Shown: positions 31,174 to 38,749, counted from the first letter of the stretch. The stretch: 38,807 nt of DNA from Pyxidicoccus fallax (GCF_012933655.1 NZ_JABBJJ010000089.1:1-38807); one strand, 5' to 3'. Numbers and translations: made by a program. Notes: generated from the sequence alone by a model not told the origin.

Positions 31174-32240
31174 ACCGGGCAGTCCGGCTTCTCGAGCACG
31201 GGGTGGAGCGAGGGGAGGGGCTTCAGCGCATCCAGGTCCAGGACGTGGCTGGCGAGAGTCGTGGGGCGCAGGCCGAGGAGCAGCTTGAGGGCCTCCTGGG
31301 CGAGCACGCCGCCCACCTGCGCGGCGAGCGGGGGGAGCGTGGCGCGCGCGTGGAGACGGGGCTGGCGCTGCCGGTCGAGGTGCTCCTCCCAGGCCATCTC
31401 CGGCTCGAAGTCGTCCATGCACGCGAGCCCGCGCATCCGGTAGCACATGAAGCAGGCGGTGCTCCCTGGCACGACGAGCGGGCCGACCCGGGCGGTGTGC
31501 GAGGAGAGCTCGGCGTAGAGGGCGGGCACGGCGTGGGCCAGGCTCGCGCGGTTGAGCCAGTGGTGGACGGCGGACAGGCCGCGGTCGAAGCAGGCCAGCG
31601 CGAGGCTCGCGCCGCGCACCAGCGCGTCCACGCCTTCTCGGGTCAGGGGAACGTCCGGCGTCGTGACGCGGCCGCCGCGGCCCGAGAGCAGCCGGGCCAT
31701 CACCTGCTGCCGGGGGGTGCCGACGGCCTCGGGCGTGACGCCCGGCATCAGCGCGACGTTGCCCGGCTCGCAGGGGAAGGGGTCCACCAGCACCACCTCG
31801 CCCACGCCGCAGTCAGCGAGCTGGGCCGCGGCATGGGCGCCGTGGGCTTCGAGCCCCAGCACCACGACGCGCAGCTTCGAGAGCGCGTCCCGCGCGGCGG
31901 GGGCGGGAAGGCCCCAGGCCTCCAGCAACGCGAGGAAGGGGGTGACGGGAGCCGGGGGCGCGAGGCCGCGAGGCGAGCGCCGGAGGACGCGGGCGGCGAC
32001 GAGGGCGTCGAGATGGCCGCGCAGGTCCGCCGGGGCCACGTCTGGCAGGGCCGCCGCCACGGCGTCGAAGCTCCGCTGGCCATCCAGGAGGGGAAGGACG
32101 CGCTCCAGGAAGAGCCGGGTGGAGGCGCCTTCCAGCTGGAGCGAGGCGACGTCAGAGCGAACGAGGGCGCCACCGCTGCGCAGCGGCACGACCTCGGTGC
32201 CGGCTGCGAGCGAGTAGACATCATCCAGCGGAGCAGTCAT
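31122..32240 (-). CDS. E1-like, RRE-containing cyclodehydratase partner (TOMM C protein, ocin-ThiF-like)
   Basis: The protein has 372 residues. The first about 85 form the RiPP recognition element, the winged-helix part that binds the leader peptide (TEVVPLRSGGALVRSDVASL, then LPLLDGQRSFDAVAAALP). An E1/ThiF-like domain follows: LRVVVLGLEAHGAHAAAQLA is a degenerate nucleotide loop, as usual in TOMM C proteins, and GVGEVVLVDPFPCEPGN is the next strand. The zinc tetrad is CFMC and CPVC. It presents the precursor to the YcaO enzyme. The gene starts 9 nt behind the precursor stop and has no strong ribosome site, suggesting coupling. The CPVC motif ends just before the A7 run, so the zero-frame product is complete. 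Confidence 0.88.
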   Translation of the reverse strand: MTAPLDDVYSLAAGTEVVPLRSGGALVRSDVASLQLEGASTRLFLERVLPLLDGQRSFDAVAAALPDVAPADLRGHLDALVAARVLRRSPRGLAPPAPVTPFLALLEAWGLPAPAARDALSKLRVVVLGLEAHGAHAAAQLADCGVGEVVLVDPFPCEPGNVALMPGVTPEAVGTPRQQVMARLLSGRGGRVTTPDVPLTREGVDALVRGASLALACFDRGLSAVHHWLNRASLAHAVPALYAELSSHTARVGPLVVPGSTACFMCYRMRGLACMDDFEPEMAWEEHLDRQRQPRLHARATLPPLAAQVGGVLAQEALKLLLGLRPTTLASHVLDLDALKPLPSLHPVLEKPDCPVCSKKAPGPPSLQGGRA

Positions 32241-32249
32241 GCGGGCCGG

Positions 32250-32498
32250 TCACCCGCCGAGCTGGCTGAAGCGTCCGCTGCCGCTGTGCGGGGCGGAGCC
32301 GCTGTACGAGCAGGGGCCGCAGGTGCACTCGTTGATACAGGTCGTGATGCAGTTGGTGATGCAGTTGGTGATGCAACTGACGATACAGACCGTGACGCAG
32401 GTGACGACACAGACGGTGGGGTCCGAGGTCGCAGCCAGGGTGTTGTCCAGGTGCTTGATGCTCAGCTCCAACCGCTTCACATCGGTCGCTTCAGCCAT
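32250..32498 (-). CDS. TOMM precursor peptide with period-4 cysteine core
   Basis: The precursor has 82 residues from the ATG at 32496-32498, with ggagg five nt upstream; a GTG two codons earlier is less well placed. Residues 1-26 form a charged amphipathic leader (MAEATDVKRLELSIKHLDN). From residue 30 the core has a cysteine at every fourth position: 30, 34, 38, 42, 46, 50, 54 and 58, then C60 and C63. The residues between are mostly Val, Ile, Thr, Ser and Asn (CITNCITNCITTCINE). After this comes a Ser/Gly-rich tail to residue 82. Up to ten cysteines and several Ser/Thr could become azol(in)es. It heads the operon, 9 nt before the C gene. The product structure and target are unknown. Confidence 0.85.
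   Translation of the reverse strand: MAEATDVKRLELSIKHLDNTLAATSDPTVCVVTCVTVCIVSCITNCITNCITTCINECTCGPCSYSGSAPHSGSGRFSQLGG
32325..32411 (-). repeat. 12-nt codon repeat encoding the C-x-x-x core
   Basis: The eight cysteine codons of the regular core recur at 12-nt steps from 32411 to 32325. Two units are identical at the base level (TGCATCACCAAC, from 32375 downward) and their neighbours differ by one to a few bases. The core probably expanded by slippage or unequal duplication. Confidence 0.85.
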
Positions 32499-32544
32499 GG
32501 CCACCTCCGTGCATCGTGGAAACCGCTAAGAAGCTGACAGACTA

Positions 32545-32561
32545 GTTCACCCCGGGTGAAC
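32545..32561. promoter_or_regulatory. 17-bp palindrome upstream of the TOMM operon
   Basis: GTTCACCC-C-GGGTGAAC is a perfect palindrome with 8-nt arms and one central base. It lies 46 nt before the precursor start in the 283-nt divergent region shared with the kinase gene. Size and place fit an operator for a dimeric regulator of the operon. No -35/-10 pair could be assigned with confidence. Confidence 0.55.
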
Positions 32562-32781
32562 CCTCCATGCGCCCCGCGGGTGATTGCAGTGTTCAGGAAT
32601 CAACAGATACGGGGCCCGGAAGAGGAGCGGCAGGAGTGGTGCGACCGCATCATGTCAACTCTTCGGTAACGCAGTTGCAGAAGCGACGCGTCGTGTCACC
32701 AGGAGTGGAGGGGCGGACCTCGCGCTGCAATCGGAGCCGGTACCTGCGCTATCCTGCATCGCTGCTCCTACTCCGAGCATC

Positions 32782-33990
32782 ATGACCGCCTCGAAACCCA
32801 CCCTGCGGTGCGCCACCTGCGGCGCGCCGCTGAAACGACTCTCCACGGCATGTCCCACCTGTGGCGAGTCGCCGCTCCTCGACGGGCGCTATGTGCTCGG
32901 CGCCATCATTGGTCAGGGAGCCGCCGGGGTGACCTACCGCGGCCGGCGCGTCTCCGACGGCAAGTACGTGTGCGTAAAGGAGCTGCGGTGGGCGCGCGCG
33001 CACTCCACCGACGACGTGGAGCAGTTCCACCGCGAGGCGCGTGTCCTCCAGCAGCTCTCCCACCCGGGCATCCCGGCGTACGTGGACGAGTTCTCCGCGG
33101 GGCGAGGGCGCGAACAGGCGCTCTACCTCGTACAGGAGCTGGTGGACGGGGAGAATCTGGCAAAGGAGATGGCCCGTCGACGCGTGAGCGAAGGCGACGT
33201 GCTCGCCATGCTCGAGCAACTCCTCGACACCCTTGTCTACCTTCACGGCCTGTCGCCCGCGGTGGTGCACCGGGACCTCAAGCCAGGCAACGTCATCCGC
33301 CGCCGCTCCGACAGGCGGCTGCTGCTCGTGGACTTCGGCTCGGTGCGCGAGGCCGGCGCCAGCCTGGCGGCGGGGCAGGGCAGCGTCGCGGGGACGTTCG
33401 GCTACATGGCGCCCGAGCAGATGTTCGGCATCGCCACCCCGCGCTCCGACCTGTACTCGCTGGGCGTGCTGGCGGTGGTGCTCCTCTCGCGGCGCGAGCC
33501 GCACATGCTCGCCCAGGGGCACCGTCTTGCCTGGGAGGCGCACGTCAACGTGAGCCCAGGCACGGCCGAACTGCTCGCCGCGCTGCTCAAGCCCGACCCC
33601 GAGCAGCGCCTCGGCACGGCGACCGAGGCGCTCGCGTGGGTGCGGCGCCTGCGCGAGGGAAAGCGGTCGGACCTTCAACGCACCGCGACCGGTCGCACTC
33701 CGTTGGCGACCGCCCGGCGGGAGGCGCCAGCGGAGGACTCACGACTCAGCGAGGCGGACAATGCCGGCACCGTGGCGGCCATCATCCCCGGCATGCTGGC
33801 TTCCTGGGCCGTGGGCGGTCTGCTCTTCCTGGTGCTGATGCCCAGGATTGACGTGCAGGAGGGGTCCCTCTGGGGGCTGGTGCCCCTGGGCGGCGGAGTG
33901 CTCGCCGGCCTGGTCACGTATCTCAGCGTCCACCGCGCCGAGCGGAAGCGGGTCCTCAAGAGCGGCTGGATACCGCCCTCGGACGACTGA
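32782..33990 (+). CDS. Zinc-ribbon Ser/Thr protein kinase, membrane-anchored
   Basis: This 402-residue protein starts at ATG 32782; the longer frame upstream is not coding-like. Residues 9-36 form a zinc ribbon (CATCGAPL and CPTCGE). The Hanks-type kinase domain follows: GQGAAGVTY glycine loop, VCVKEL with Lys66, VVHRDLKPGNV with the catalytic Asp, LLLVDFGSVRE with the metal-binding Asp, and GTFGYMAPEQ. Two hydrophobic segments near 330-350 and 360-380 anchor it in the inner membrane, leaving little outside. It phosphorylates Ser/Thr on unknown partners. It is divergent from the TOMM operon, so a regulatory link is possible but only by position. Confidence 0.92.
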   Translation: MTASKPTLRCATCGAPLKRLSTACPTCGESPLLDGRYVLGAIIGQGAAGVTYRGRRVSDGKYVCVKELRWARAHSTDDVEQFHREARVLQQLSHPGIPAYVDEFSAGRGREQALYLVQELVDGENLAKEMARRRVSEGDVLAMLEQLLDTLVYLHGLSPAVVHRDLKPGNVIRRRSDRRLLLVDFGSVREAGASLAAGQGSVAGTFGYMAPEQMFGIATPRSDLYSLGVLAVVLLSRREPHMLAQGHRLAWEAHVNVSPGTAELLAALLKPDPEQRLGTATEALAWVRRLREGKRSDLQRTATGRTPLATARREAPAEDSRLSEADNAGTVAAIIPGMLASWAVGGLLFLVLMPRIDVQEGSLWGLVPLGGGVLAGLVTYLSVHRAERKRVLKSGWIPPSDD

Positions 33991-34402
33991 GCCATCGGGG
34001 GCTGGGGACGTATTGGACGCATGGGCGCGGAGTTCGCGCTCGCGGTCTTCCGCGCGGGCATTCCCCTCCAGCGGGTGCAGGGCCCCACCATCCTGAGCGT
34101 TCGACAGTGCGGTCCTCTCTTGGGCCCCAAGGGCGGGCACCGCCCCCTACACCGGCGCAGCGCACGCTGGCTGCCTCCGATGGGGTGAATCCTCGCGAGC
34201 TGCTGGCTCACGTCCAACCCGCCATCTGGGCTGCTCGCAGCCACGAGGCGAGGGCCGCATGAGCCATGGTCCCCGCTCAAAATGGCGAAAGTCGAGTCAG
34301 AGCACGGCGCTGCCCACACGACGCATCGACATGGAAGTGCCGACAGCGCCGCCGAGGCCACCCCCCTCCTCCTTCCGCCAGAGGAGGGGGTGCCCGTGCG
34401 GG
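33991..34402. other. Gap between kinase and DUF2058 genes
   Basis: These 412 nt hold no confident gene. A short plus frame at 34021-34188 (MGAEFALAVFRAGIPLQRVQ) and, in another frame, a stretch reading DGVNPRELLAHVQPAIWAARS up to a stop at about 34262 look like pieces of decayed coding sequence, the latter loosely like a transposase C-terminus. A terminator hairpin at 34362-34390 is listed separately. Confidence 0.4.
34362..34390 (-). terminator. Hairpin after the DUF2058 gene
   Basis: Arms CCCCCTCCTC (34362-34371) and GAGGAGGGGG (34381-34390) form a perfect 10-bp stem with a 9-nt loop, 12 nt downstream of the minus-strand stop. There is no T-tract. Confidence 0.5.
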
Positions 34403-35281
34403 TCAGCCGTTTCCGACGGTGCCTTCGCCCTCGGGCGTCTGCCCGGAGGCGTCCGCAGCCGGCGCGGCGTCCGTGGTGCCCTCGCCGCCCTCATTGGCCT
34501 CGGGCTCGTCGGGCAGCTCCGGCGCGGTGCCGGCCGCCTCCGCCGCCTGCTGCGCCTTGAGCTCCTCGTCGTTCATGAAGCCGACGGGGTTCTCCTTGCG
34601 GTTGAGGAAGCGCACGGCCTTCTTCGACAGGGCGTACATCTGCTCCGCCGCCGCCGCGGGCACCAGCGAGTGCTCGATTTGCGCGGGCTCGGGCCGCTCC
34701 ACCACGCCGAGCTCGCCGTCCTCGAGCTGCTTCGCCTGCGCCGGGCTCAGCTCCAGCCGCCGCAGCTTGCCCTTGCGGGTCATGAAGTAGAACGTCGTCT
34801 CGCCCGCCTCGATGGGAATCTGCGAGCCGAGCACCAGCTCCCTCAGCGCCCGGTCCAGCTCCACCTGCTTCTTGGACTCCGCGCGCTGGTACGCCTTGGA
34901 GCCCGGCAGGGGAGGAAGCTTGGGGATGGCCTTCTCCGGAGCAGCGGCCGGGCGTCCCTGCTGGGGACCCCCGCCGTAGCGCGGCGCGCCTCCGCCGCCG
35001 GGACGGCCACCGCCGCCCGGAGCGAAGCGGCCTCCGCCGCCACCGGGACGGCCGCCGCCCTCGCGCCGTCCGCCCTCACGGCCGCCGCCCTCGCGGTTCG
35101 GCGGGCCTCCTTGTGTCCGGTTCTCGTCACGGGGAGGGCCCGAACGGTTTCCGCCTGGACGGCCGCCCTCCTGGGGAGGGGGCCGCCGGGCTTCCGCCTG
35201 GCTGGGCTTCGTCTCCACCTTCTTGGCCTGTTCCTCGGTGACGAGGCCCGCCTTCAACAACTTGTCGCGCAGGTTCTGCAT
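34403..35281 (-). CDS. DUF2058-family protein with Gly/Arg-rich linker
   Basis: The protein has 292 residues. The start MQNLRDKLLKAGLVTEEQAKK and the region ALRELVLGSQIPIEAGETTF, then YFMTRKGKLRRLELSPAQAKQL are typical of DUF2058 (YaiL-like) proteins, described as polynucleotide-associated. Between about 33 and 118 lies a long Gly/Arg/Pro-rich stretch with GGGR, RGG-like and GRPGGGG repeats, much longer than in enterobacterial members, which could bind RNA or promote condensation. The C-terminus is acidic. It is probably cytoplasmic and RNA-associated. The gene is divergent from the lipoprotein gene, 105 nt apart, and followed by a hairpin. Confidence 0.8.
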   Translation of the reverse strand: MQNLRDKLLKAGLVTEEQAKKVETKPSQAEARRPPPQEGGRPGGNRSGPPRDENRTQGGPPNREGGGREGGRREGGGRPGGGGGRFAPGGGGRPGGGGAPRYGGGPQQGRPAAAPEKAIPKLPPLPGSKAYQRAESKKQVELDRALRELVLGSQIPIEAGETTFYFMTRKGKLRRLELSPAQAKQLEDGELGVVERPEPAQIEHSLVPAAAAEQMYALSKKAVRFLNRKENPVGFMNDEELKAQQAAEAAGTAPELPDEPEANEGGEGTTDAAPAADASGQTPEGEGTVGNG

Positions 35282-35386
35282 GAGTTGGGCGTTCTATCCC
35301 TTGCACGGCCGCACGCAAGCCGCAGCTTGCCGCACCTGTATGGCCCACGTAACTTGCCGCCCCTGCCGTACCCTTTTGGAGGAAGC

Positions 35387-36424
35387 GTGAGCCGTTTGAC
35401 GAAGTCCGCCATCACCCTGGCCCTGGCACTGTCCGCCGCGGGCTGCTCCGACCCGGTCGACAAGGCGGCCAAGGCGCGCATCTTCTCGCCCGAGGACCCG
35501 CCCAAGGTGGTGGCCTCCGCCAAGGAAAAGCTGCCTCCCGAGGATGTGGCGGACAACCCCCAGGTGGCCCGCCGCATCCTGGGCATGGACGCCGCCGAGG
35601 TGACCGAGCGGCTGGGACCCCACCGCTTCCAGTCCACCCTCTCCTATGAGTGGACCTCCGCGGACTCCAACCCGGTGAAGCTCACCGAGACGCGCACCTT
35701 CCGCGCGGGCCCCGGCGGCGTCAGCGGGGACTTCCACGGCGTGCTGGAGAACTCGAGGGACCAGGGCCTGGAGGTCATGCGCGTGGGCGGCCAGGTGTTC
35801 GCCCGCAACCGCTACGGCCCCTTCCGCCAGCGCCTGCGCGACCGCGGCATGGCCGAGCGCACCCGCACGGAGCTGACTGGCGCCATCCGCGACTTCGACA
35901 GCCTCTTCCAGGGCCGCCTCAAGCTGACGCCCCAGGGCACCGTCACCCACGAGGGCCGCACCGCGTGGCGCTACGCCGTGACGCTCGGCCCCGAGCTGGC
36001 GAATGCCTCCGCCCGCGGGCTGCCCAAGCTCATCGAGCCGAAGAACGGCGCCGACGAGTCCACGCGCCGCCGCGCCAACTTCTTCGCCCACCGCGTGCCG
36101 CGCTCGCTGGACGGCGAGGTGCTGGTGGACGCCGCCACCTCCGTGGTCCTCAAGGCCCGGCTGGATGGCCGCATCGGCGTGGCCGCGGAGAAGACGCCCG
36201 AGGCCGCCGAGCTGCGCCTGACGCTGGAGTCCGCCCTCACCGAGCTGGGCCAGGACCCGAAGCTCCAGCCGCCGGAGAGCTTCCTCCCCGACGCCGACAA
36301 GCCCCAGGGCATCGCGGACGCGCTGGACGCCTTCGGCATCGAGCGCAAGAAGCCCGAGGGCGCCGACAAGGACAAGCCCGCCGGCGACGCGCCTCCCGAG
36401 CCCGAGGACGAAGAGGGCACCTGA
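35387..36424 (+). CDS. Lipoprotein of unknown function
   Basis: This 345-residue protein begins at the GTG at 35387, six nt behind a strong ribosome site (ttttggagga). The N-terminus VSRLTKSAITLALALSAAGC is a lipoprotein signal with lipobox SAAGC. The mature protein has a beta-rich middle (YEWTSADSNPVKLTETRTF, VMRVGGQVFARNRYGPF, TVTHEGRTAWRYAVTL, GEVLVDAATSVVLKARLDGR), which recalls LolA/LppX-like or DUF-type lipid-binding folds, without a firm match. The C-terminal 30 residues are charged, ending EPEDEEGT. It is probably anchored in the outer or inner membrane. The long open frame reaching back to 34259 is shadow of the DUF2058 gene. Confidence 0.75.
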   Translation: MSRLTKSAITLALALSAAGCSDPVDKAAKARIFSPEDPPKVVASAKEKLPPEDVADNPQVARRILGMDAAEVTERLGPHRFQSTLSYEWTSADSNPVKLTETRTFRAGPGGVSGDFHGVLENSRDQGLEVMRVGGQVFARNRYGPFRQRLRDRGMAERTRTELTGAIRDFDSLFQGRLKLTPQGTVTHEGRTAWRYAVTLGPELANASARGLPKLIEPKNGADESTRRRANFFAHRVPRSLDGEVLVDAATSVVLKARLDGRIGVAAEKTPEAAELRLTLESALTELGQDPKLQPPESFLPDADKPQGIADALDAFGIERKKPEGADKDKPAGDAPPEPEDEEGT

Positions 36425-36437
36425 TTCACCGCGGCCC

Positions 36438-36492
36438 CGGGTGCGCCGCGCCCCTGTCCCTCAGGGCAGGGGTGGCCGACCCCGGGCACCCG
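36438..36492 (+). terminator. Nested hairpin after the lipoprotein gene
   Basis: CGGGTGC (36438-36444) pairs with GCACCCG (36486-36492). Inside, CCCCTG-T-CCCT and AGGGCAGGGG form a second stem with one bulged base around 36451-36472. It lies 14 nt after the stop. No T-tract, so it is a probable Rho-type or structural 3' end. Confidence 0.5.
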
Positions 36493-36667
36493 CACCGCCC
36501 CGAGAGCCCCGCCCGGAAGTCCGAGGCAGGGAGGCCCTCGGGGCTCGCAACCCCCCGACATTGCTGCCAGCGTTCTCGGGTGAACGGCAATCTTCGACTT
36601 CAGGGCACGTCGGGAAGGGTGCGCCTGTAGCGGCCGGGCCCTTTCGCTACAGCCCGGCAGCGACCTG

Positions 36668-36707
36668 TTGGAAGAAAATTTGCGCTCACTCTTGCGTCCT
36701 CTAGAAT
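36668..36707 (+). promoter_or_regulatory. Candidate promoter of the small basic protein gene
   Basis: In an AT-richer patch, TTGG(AAGAAAATT)TTGC has the GG-N10-GC spacing of a sigma-54 -24/-12 element (GG at 36670, GC at 36682). The same patch also offers TTGCGC (36680-36685) and TAGAAT (36702-36707) with a 16-bp spacer, a reasonable sigma-70 pair. Either would start transcription before ATG 36780. Confidence 0.45.
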
Positions 36708-36779
36708 CCTCGACGGTTGCGGCCCGGACGCGTCCGACATGTACGGACGTTCAGCGGGCCTCACAGCAAGGGAGCGGTG

Positions 36780-37142
36780 ATGGAGCGCAAGGTCGGAAGT
36801 AGCACGGTGACGGCCAAGGAGGTCAAGGCGGCGCTGGAGAAGACGCGCACGCTGACGGGTGAGGAGGAGAAGGTTCTGCGCATGCGTCACGGCGCTGGCG
36901 CTTCCAGCACCCGTGCTCCGCTCCCCCGCGCCGCTGGCGACAACCAGGAGCTGGGTGACGAGCTGCTCCTCATCGAGATGCAGCTGCTGAAGGCCATGCG
37001 GGCCCGCGCCGGCGGCAAGCCGGTGGCGAGCGCGAACAACAAGCACGTCATGACGCCCGCGCCGACGCCGGCTCCGGCCAAGGCCTCGGCCGGCAACCCG
37101 ACGAAGGACAAGATCGTCCGGGCGCTCCGCAAGAAGAAGTAG
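36780..37142 (+). CDS. Small basic hypothetical protein
   Basis: The protein has 120 residues from ATG 36780 behind agggagcgg; the longer frame from 36717 overlaps the promoter candidate. Residues 10-40 (TAKEVKAALEKTRTLTGEEE, then KVLRMRHGAG) resemble the E-E-x-V-L-x-M-R part of sigma-factor region 4, but no helix-turn-helix is complete. A helix DNQELGDELLLIEMQLLKAM follows, then an Ala/Pro/Thr linker and a lysine-rich end (KIVRALRKKK). Nucleic-acid binding is plausible from charge. It is not a named family to my knowledge. Convergent with the M3-like peptidase gene, 19 nt apart. Confidence 0.7.
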   Translation: MERKVGSSTVTAKEVKAALEKTRTLTGEEEKVLRMRHGAGASSTRAPLPRAAGDNQELGDELLLIEMQLLKAMRARAGGKPVASANNKHVMTPAPTPAPAKASAGNPTKDKIVRALRKKK

Positions 37143-37161
37143 TCCTCCTGCGGAGTCACCC

Positions 37162-38682
37162 CTAGCGGTTGAGGATGGCCACGAGGCGCTCCCCTGCCTC
37201 GGGCAATGCCAGCGGCGTGCCCGAGGTGTCCGTGGCCAGTCCTTCCGCGTCGTCCGTGCCTCCCCGCGCGAACAGGCCCTTGAGCCACTGGGCGGCGGCG
37301 GGGTTCCTCCAGAAGTCCTCGTTGAAGCGCTCCGTGAGGCGCGCGGTGAGCCGCGTCTCCAGGGCCCAGGCGCGCAGGTAGTGCGCCACGTACAGCTGCG
37401 GGTCCACGTCGTGGAGGAAGAAGCCCGGGTGCGGCTCGACGAAGAGCGCCTGGCGCTGGCCGTCCGCGTACTCGTCGGCGCGGTCCGCGGAGGGGCCGCG
37501 CGTGTGGAGCGACAGCTCGTAGGACAGCTTCGCGCAGTGGCGGCGCAGCACGGTGAGGGCCTGGAAGGCGGCCAGCCGCACGGTGTCGCGCGCGGGCGCG
37601 GAGGGCAGGTCCAGGTAGCGCTTGAGCCAGCCGGGTGACAGCAGCAGCCGCTCGAAGAGGGCCGCATAGGCCTCCGTCACCGAGGCGTCTGTCAGCCGGC
37701 GCAGCTCCACGGGCAGGTTCTCCGACACGTGGGCGCGGTGCTGGGCGTGGCCCATCTCGTGGAGGAGGCTGCCCAGCGCGTCCAGGCCGGCGCGCGGCTG
37801 GAGGACGAGGCGCACCTCGTCGGGCACGCGCACCACGGCGACGAAGGGGCGGGAGGCCTTGCCGGGCCGGGCCTCGTCGTCGATGCGGATGCGGCCATTC
37901 GCGTTGGGGGTGAGGCCCCACTCGTGGAGCCAGCGCGCCACGGCGGGGAAGGTGTCCTCGCGGCGGAAGAAGGGCTCCATCCACGGGGCCTGCAGCGCGG
38001 CCTGGAGGTCATGCCGGCGCGCGTCGCCGCCGGGCAGCGGGCGCAAGAGCGGGTCCAGCTTCTTGAGGACGTACGCGAGCACGTCGCGGTAGGCGTCCTC
38101 GGTGCGGCGGAGCGTCTCGGCGGCGGCCTCGGCCCATTTGGCGAAGGGGATGCCGGTGACGTCCTCGCGCAGCGAGGGGTAGTCCTTCGCGTCCAGCCGC
38201 TCCACGGCGTGGAGGGAGGCCTCGCGCCGGTCGCCGTAGGGGCCGCGGTGCTCCCAGAGGAAGTTGCCGACGGCGCGCTCCAGCACGGCGCGGCGGCCCC
38301 GGGCGGACTCGCGGGGGATGCTGGCCAGCGCCTCGCCGAAGGAGAGCGTCTGGTCGTCGATGGGCAGGCGCGCCTGGGCTTCGAGGGTGGCCACGGCCTC
38401 GGCGGGACGGGCGGCGAGCGCCTCTTCCACCTGGGTGGCCACCAGCTCGCGCACCAGTTGGATGCGGCGGACGACGAGGGGCTCGTCCTTGGTGCGGGCC
38501 TTGGCGAGGGCTTCGTTGGCGGCGGCGAAGGTGTCCGGGGAGGACAGCTCGGGGAAGGAGGCGTACAGGCGGGAGACGGGGAGTTCCGGAGCCAGGCCGG
38601 CGCCATGCCGGTAGTGCAGCGTGGCGAGCTCGGCGAGGAAGTCGTCCAGCCGCGTGCGCACGGAGTGCAGGGGACGGTCCAT
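37162..38682 (-). CDS. M3-like zinc metallopeptidase
   Basis: This 506-residue protein is read from the ATG at 38680-38682 (MDRPLHSVRTRLDDFL); the longer frame is not supported. The zinc motif HEMGHAQH is at 308-315 and a downstream helix with conserved glutamate (TDASVTEAYAALFERL) provides the likely third ligand, followed by LFVEPHPGFFLHDVDPQLY and YLRAWALETRL. Layout, with a long helical N-terminal half, fits M3/oligoendopeptidase-F-type or carboxypeptidase-like gluzincins. There is no signal peptide, so it probably degrades peptides in the cytoplasm. No partner genes. The ribosome site is weak. Confidence 0.8.
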   Translation of the reverse strand: MDRPLHSVRTRLDDFLAELATLHYRHGAGLAPELPVSRLYASFPELSSPDTFAAANEALAKARTKDEPLVVRRIQLVRELVATQVEEALAARPAEAVATLEAQARLPIDDQTLSFGEALASIPRESARGRRAVLERAVGNFLWEHRGPYGDRREASLHAVERLDAKDYPSLREDVTGIPFAKWAEAAAETLRRTEDAYRDVLAYVLKKLDPLLRPLPGGDARRHDLQAALQAPWMEPFFRREDTFPAVARWLHEWGLTPNANGRIRIDDEARPGKASRPFVAVVRVPDEVRLVLQPRAGLDALGSLLHEMGHAQHRAHVSENLPVELRRLTDASVTEAYAALFERLLLSPGWLKRYLDLPSAPARDTVRLAAFQALTVLRRHCAKLSYELSLHTRGPSADRADEYADGQRQALFVEPHPGFFLHDVDPQLYVAHYLRAWALETRLTARLTERFNEDFWRNPAAAQWLKGLFARGGTDDAEGLATDTSGTPLALPEAGERLVAILNR

Positions 38683-38749
38683 AGAGGGCGCGGAAGGTAA
38701 CAGGAAGCGGGCGGTGCGAAAGGGCGATGCGGGCGTAGAGTGCCGCCGC

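Noticed and set aside
32325..32411. The 12-nt repeats as a CRISPR-like or satellite array
   Set aside because: Repeats have no spacers and lie in frame within a coding gene; they encode the peptide core.
32239..32529. A 96-codon plus-strand frame opposite the precursor
   Set aside because: Its repeats (QLVMQLVMQLT) are the antisense reading of the C-x-x-x codon repeat; the minus strand has the ribosome site and operon context.
34021..34262. A transposase pseudogene in the gap after the kinase gene
   Set aside because: The DGVNPRELLAHV stretch only loosely resembles a transposase end and is too short to call.
34259..36424. A 721-codon open frame on the plus strand
   Set aside because: Its first about 375 codons are antisense to the DUF2058 gene and not protein-like; the true gene starts at GTG 35387 with a ribosome site and lipoprotein signal.
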